A stretch of 64,000 nt of DNA from Gambelia wislizenii (lineage: Eukaryota; Chordata; Lepidosauria; Squamata; Crotaphytidae). The translations under genes were made by a program, and so were the position numbers. The DNA is taken from assembly GCA_030847615.1 (NCBI GenBank), contig JAUMIR010000001.1:254389187-254453186 (forward strand), written 5' to 3'. Positions 1-64,000 of this stretch are shown here, in pieces. The notes under the pieces are model-generated. The model saw only the letters and a list, made by a program, of their open reading frames with translations, made no database searches and was not told the origin of the DNA. Position 1 is the first letter of the stretch; each line of letters starts with the position of its first letter.

Positions 1-94
1 TGATCTTGAAAGCTAAGCAGGGTTACCCCTGGTTAGTATTTGGGTAGGAGACCACCAAAGAATACCAGGTGGATATGGAGGGCTGGCTGTAATC
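1..94 (+). repeat. 5S rRNA-derived SINE fragment, with a possible Tigger-like end
   Basis: Positions 1-70 (for example gctaagcagggtt, cctggttagtatttgggtag, gagaccacc, gaataccaggt) follow the 3' half of vertebrate 5S rRNA closely enough to recognise the family. The copy is cut by the window edge. The next bases, ggatatggagggctggctgt at 72-91, look like the right end of the Tigger-type MITEs found elsewhere in the window, so two repeat pieces may abut here. Confidence 0.7.
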
Positions 95-60582
<60,488 letters not shown>

Positions 60583-61674
60583 TCTTCACTCCTTCCTCCT
60601 TGGTTGTGAAGTACCATACATTCAAGATCCTACCATGTTCACTTTCAAAGCATCAAAACACTGGCATTAATTTCTGGATCCAATTCAGAGGGAAGAAAAT
60701 GAGTTTCTCTAATACTAGTACATAAATCAAAAGGGTAAAGGTAATCGCTTCCCTCTCCTTTCCATCAATGAGACTTCAGAATTAATCTCCAAAAATAAAA
60801 ACACGAGCTTGTTGGACGATGCTGGATATATGAGGATGCAGGAAAGCAAAATTATCACAAGAGCCCAGGACTTGCTGTTTGACTGATGAAATCTCAATAA
60901 AATGACATTTGATTCCAAGCGTTCATCATCCTCTCAAACAAAATAGTAAGCAGTAGTTAGCAATGGCGGCAAGTGTATTTTCAGTGTTTCATAAAGGGCA
61001 ACCAATGTGCACAGATCACCTGTCAAAAGAAACATTGACAATGTTTTTAAAGCATATTATGGCATGTACTGGATGTATTCTGTGTCTACAATTCAAAGTC
61101 TTGCTGAATTTCAAGCTTAGGAGCTAGAGAGTTATTGACTTGCTCTATTTCTCTAACCATACGCAAAAACCTAGAAGAAAAGTCATCATTCAGTACCAGC
61201 TTCTCCCAAAACCAGCTGATTTCAGAAGGATCAGTTCCACTGAGTCCCACACCAGGTGCACAAGTGCAACAGTTCCCTCTATCCCAGAAGAAACCTGAGG
61301 TAAAAAGTCTCCCTTACCATTTCCAGACAATTATGGAGGTTGAGATTAATAAAACCAAAATATTTTGAACCAGGCTAGTTGTGGTGCTGAGACAGCTTGC
61401 TGTTGTTGAAAAAGTAACCTATTCTACCAGAGAGAAATAAACCTAAAACCAATTTACTCCTCATTCATTCTTGCTTGCAGTGTTTCCCCCCTCTCAGAAA
61501 ACACACCTGGGGCTATTTGCTCCTGACCCCACTCTTTTTCATCCTTCTCCAGTCCCACCACCATTCCCCTTGACCATGACCAGTTCTCATTTTCCTCTCA
61601 AGCACTGCTCCATCATCATCATCATTACTATTATTAGCTGCCTGCTACACTTGCTCCCTCCTTCTCCATCCCAA

Positions 61675-62710
61675 TTTGCTGTCTGTCTCCTCACCCAAAC
61701 CACTGCCTCCCCACCCAGGTATAAATATAATGTTTATTGGAAAAGAAAAGGGAGTGACTATAGTGTATTTAGATTAAGAGGGAAAATGCAGTAGAGTGAA
61801 GATAGGTAGTTTTATTTTTTATTATTTGCTTTATTTTATTATTATTTTATTTTTTTACTATTTGCTGCCTGTCTCCTCACTCAAACCACTGCCTCCCCAC
61901 CCAGGTGTAAATATAATGTTTATTGGAAAAGAAAAAAGAGTGGTATAGTGTATATAGATTAAGAGGGAAAATGTAGCAGTGTGATGATCGATAGTTTTAT
62001 TTTTTATTATTTGCTTTATTTTATTATTGTATTATTTTTTATTATTTGCTACCTGTCTCCTCACTCAAACCACTGCCTCTCCACCCAGGTGTAAATATGT
62101 TTATTGGAAAAGAAAAGAGAGTGAGTATAGTGCATTTAGATTAAAAGGGAAAATGTAGTAGTGTGAGGATAGTTTTATTTTTGTATTAGTAAGTAAAGAG
62201 ATGGGTGGGTTGCGTTAGTGTGAGGATAGTTTTATTTTTAGATCACCTGTCAAAAGAAAAGAGAGTGAGCATAGTGTATTTATATTAAGAGGGGAAACGT
62301 AGTAATGTGAGGATAGATAGTTTTATTTTTGTATTAGTAAATAAAGAGATTGGGGGGTTGCATTAGGGGGAGGATAGATAGTTTTATTTTTGTATTAGTA
62401 AGTAAAGAGATGGGGGATTGCATAGTGTGAGGATACATAGTTTTATTTTTAGGTCACCTGTCAAAAGAAAAGAGACTGAGCATAGTGCATTTAGATTAAG
62501 AGGGAAAATGTAGTAGTGTGAGGGTAGATAGTTTTATTTTTGTATTAGTAAGTAAAGAGATGGGGGATTGCATAGTGTGAGGATACATAGTTTTATTTTT
62601 AGATCACCTGTCAAAAGAAAAGAGAGTGAGCATAGTGCATTTAGATTAAGAGGGAAAATGTAGTAGTGTGAGGGTAGTTTTATTTTTGTATTCATAAGTA
62701 AAGAGATTGG
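61675..62710. repeat. Complex minisatellite in NBEAL1 intron 1
   Basis: Part A has about 185-base units starting at tttgct at 61675, 61861 and 62045, each with cctcactcaaaccactgcct, cacccaggt and tttattggaaaagaaaa. Part B has 140-158-base units marked by gttttatttttgtattagta at about 62171, 62329, 62389, 62529 and 62673. Some B units insert gatcacctgtcaaaagaaaa. Units vary in length and order, so this is a higher-order array rather than a simple tandem repeat. Confidence 0.88.
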
Positions 62711-62865
62711 TGGGGAGGAATTTTAGGTTATTGTTATGGCCTTTTGCGGTGGGGTGTATTATTTTGTAGGATGCTTTTATTTCAATAAAAAAAATCCCTA
62801 CCACCACCACCCCAAAAAAAATCCCAGTTTTCCTGATGTCAGTTTCCTTGTTGTCCCCTCCCAGC

Positions 62866-62892
62866 CTCCTCCTCCTCCTCCTCCTCCTCCTG
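62866..62892. repeat. (CTC)n microsatellite beside the CpG island
   Basis: About nine tcc/ctc units lie at the intron 1 side of the GC-rich promoter region. Confidence 0.92.
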
Positions 62893-63030
62893 GTCCCACT
62901 TCTATGCAGCTCTCCTCTCCCTCTCCCCACCGCCCCCCCCCGGCTCTCCAGCTCCCCTTCTCCATACAGCCTCCTACGGTGCCTCCCCCCTGCCGCTCTC
63001 CCTCCAGCCCTGGCCCGCCAAGTAACTTAC

Positions 63031-63075
63031 CAGGGGCGCTCCAAGGGGAGAGGCGCCTCCGAGAGCCTCGCCTGC
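63031..63075 (-). other. NBEAL1: NBEAL1 exon 1, 5' untranslated (5' limit uncertain)
   Basis: On the minus strand the GC-rich island contains gcgcccctg followed by gtaagttac, a near-perfect splice donor whose GT is at 63030-63029. This fits the end of an untranslated first exon: no in-frame ATG leads into NBEAL1, and the start codon lies in the next exon 2.4 kb downstream. The transcription start cannot be read from sequence. A minus-strand CCAAT at 63135-63131 suggests a start within roughly the next 100 bases, so the upper limit given is a guess. Confidence 0.55.
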
Positions 63076-63554
63076 CCACCGCCACACTCAGAGCGGCTCA
63101 GGGGAAGCAGCAGCAGCAGCGGCGGCGGCTATTGGCAAATGGGAAGCCACATCGCCCGCTTCACGCCCCGCCCACATTCCAGCGCTGCCTCTCCAGCCCC
63201 TCCCTCCCTCTCCGGGTCCCTCCCGTTATTAACACAGCCGAGTCTCTTCTCTTCCAGTCGCGCACAGATGACGAATCAATCTGTTCAGTAGCCATTTTGA
63301 CTCCTGGCAAAACCCCTCCCTCACAGGCTGGCATTATAATTAAGAATTAAATACCTGCTGTATTTAAGAAGAGAATAGAAAGTGTCCGAATTTCTTCACG
63401 CAGAGGCTGCAGTGGGGAGACATGGGGAGACCGAGACCTATCATATACTGTATGGGGGTATCCACACAACATAAATAATAAAATAATAAAAATAAATAAA
63501 TAGTAAATAATAAAACACAAATTTTTTTAAAAAAAATAATCCAGTTTGAAACTG

Positions 63555-63665
63555 GATTTTTTGCCATAGCTTCTTCCTATGGAATCCTGGGATTTGTAGT
63601 TTTACAAAGTCGTTAGCCTTCTCTGACAAAGAGTGTTGGTGCTTCACTGAACTACAAATTTTATA
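63555..63665. mobile_element. hAT-type MITE, fragment
   Basis: gccatagcttcttcctatgg, aatcctgggatttgtagttt and gtgcttcactgaactacaaa match the centre of the element at 39748. Confidence 0.6.
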
Positions 63666-63982
63666 TTGGGAAAAATTGGGGGCTTTAGTAGACACACATA
63701 TATGAGGATGCGGGAAAGCAAAATTATTACAAGAGCCCAGGACTTGTTGTTGGACACATCTTCTTTTAAATTATATCCTTGCAACATGGAATTTATCTAA
63801 TAGTCAATGTGGTTGGAACCTGCATGATCTTACTATTGCCAAGGGATTTAGCAGGAAATATAAACATTCACCATCTACTGTTCAATGGTGAAATGATCTC
63901 GCTTTAGCTACTCATTAACATGCATTTTATAGACTTCAACTTCAAGAAAATGTGTTTTTGGAAATATGCTGTTTACATTACA

Positions 63983-64000
63983 GTAGGACCCCCTTATCTG
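63983..64000 (+). mobile_element. Left terminus of a MITE cut by the window end
   Basis: The last 18 bases, gtaggacccccttatctg, preceded by aca, match the termini of the palindromic MITE family (compare ggatatgggggtcctactgt at 18600). The rest is outside. Confidence 0.6.

Larger units (their letters stand above)
60583..63030 (-). other. NBEAL1: NBEAL1 intron 1 plus unresolved 5' UTR part of exon 2
   Basis: It lies between the exon 1 donor (63030) and the start-codon exon. It contains the minisatellite at 61675-62710, a (CTC)n run and otherwise unique-looking sequence. The exact exon 2 acceptor, within about 60600-60720, could not be chosen. Confidence 0.6.
62850..63300 (-). promoter_or_regulatory. 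CpG-rich promoter region of NBEAL1
   Basis: This is the only long GC- and CpG-dense stretch in the window. It has a GC box (cgccccgccc at 63164-63173), an inverted CCAAT box (attgg at 63131-63135), a CAG/CGG triplet run at 63109-63129, and a YY1-like caaaatggct on the minus strand near 63290. No TATA box stands out. Together with the splice donor at 63030 and the start-codon exon at 60582, it reads as a TATA-less, dispersed-start promoter driving leftward transcription. A bidirectional role is possible, but no rightward exon was recognised. Confidence 0.7.

Noticed and set aside
61675..62710. CRISPR-like alternation of repeats and spacers
   Set aside because: The units are long, variable and fully repetitive, with no constant 25-40-base repeat between unique spacers. 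It is a eukaryotic minisatellite.
62736..63350. Long proline-rich open frames on both strands of the CpG island
   Set aside because: They come from GC- and triplet-rich sequence. The best minus-strand frame has no ATG near its start, and the region reads better as promoter plus untranslated exon 1.

Overview
The window is a piece of a squamate reptile (lizard-type) nuclear genome. The evidence is the repeat content: Sauria-type SINEs, SINEs with 5S rRNA-derived heads, BovB, CR1 and L2 LINEs, and many short DNA transposons, in AT-rich, intron-dominated sequence. No bacterial-type operons, viral genes, LTR retroviruses, CRISPR arrays or stand-alone RNA genes were recognised.

One host gene accounts for all convincing protein-coding sequence: the 5' part of NBEAL1 (neurobeachin-like 1, BEACH-domain family), transcribed right to left. 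A CpG-rich promoter and a probable untranslated first exon lie at about 63.0-63.3 kb. The start codon is at 60582. Nine coding exons follow at 60532-60582, 31248-31339, 13681-13842, 12956-13037, 11169-11296, 10237-10319, 6898-6983, 4802-5108 and 3115-3221. All have GT-AG borders and matching phases, and together they give exactly 366 codons without a stop. The gene runs off the low-coordinate end, so the later N-terminal region and the PH-BEACH-WD40 end lie outside.

Layout from left to right. 1-13.9 kb holds the dense exon cluster (exons 10 to 4) with small repeat-bearing introns. 13.8-31.2 kb is intron 3: a degenerate LINE with a C-terminal zinc finger, a BovB copy broken by three insertions, foldback elements and a nearly intact L2 LINE. 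31.3-60.5 kb is the 29-kb intron 2: a CR1 LINE with a 366-codon open frame, a second zinc-finger LINE copy, paired copies of a DNA element with YY1-like motifs, a Penelope-like foldback and many MITEs. 60.6-63.0 kb is intron 1, half filled by a 1-kb complex minisatellite. Beyond 63.3 kb only repeat fragments are seen.

No new multi-gene system was found. The most unusual content is structural: many long inverted repeats inside one transcription unit, an inverted duplication around 5S-derived SINEs, a promoter-proximal minisatellite that reuses nearby single-copy sequence, and two SINE families whose 3' ends resemble the BovB LINE.
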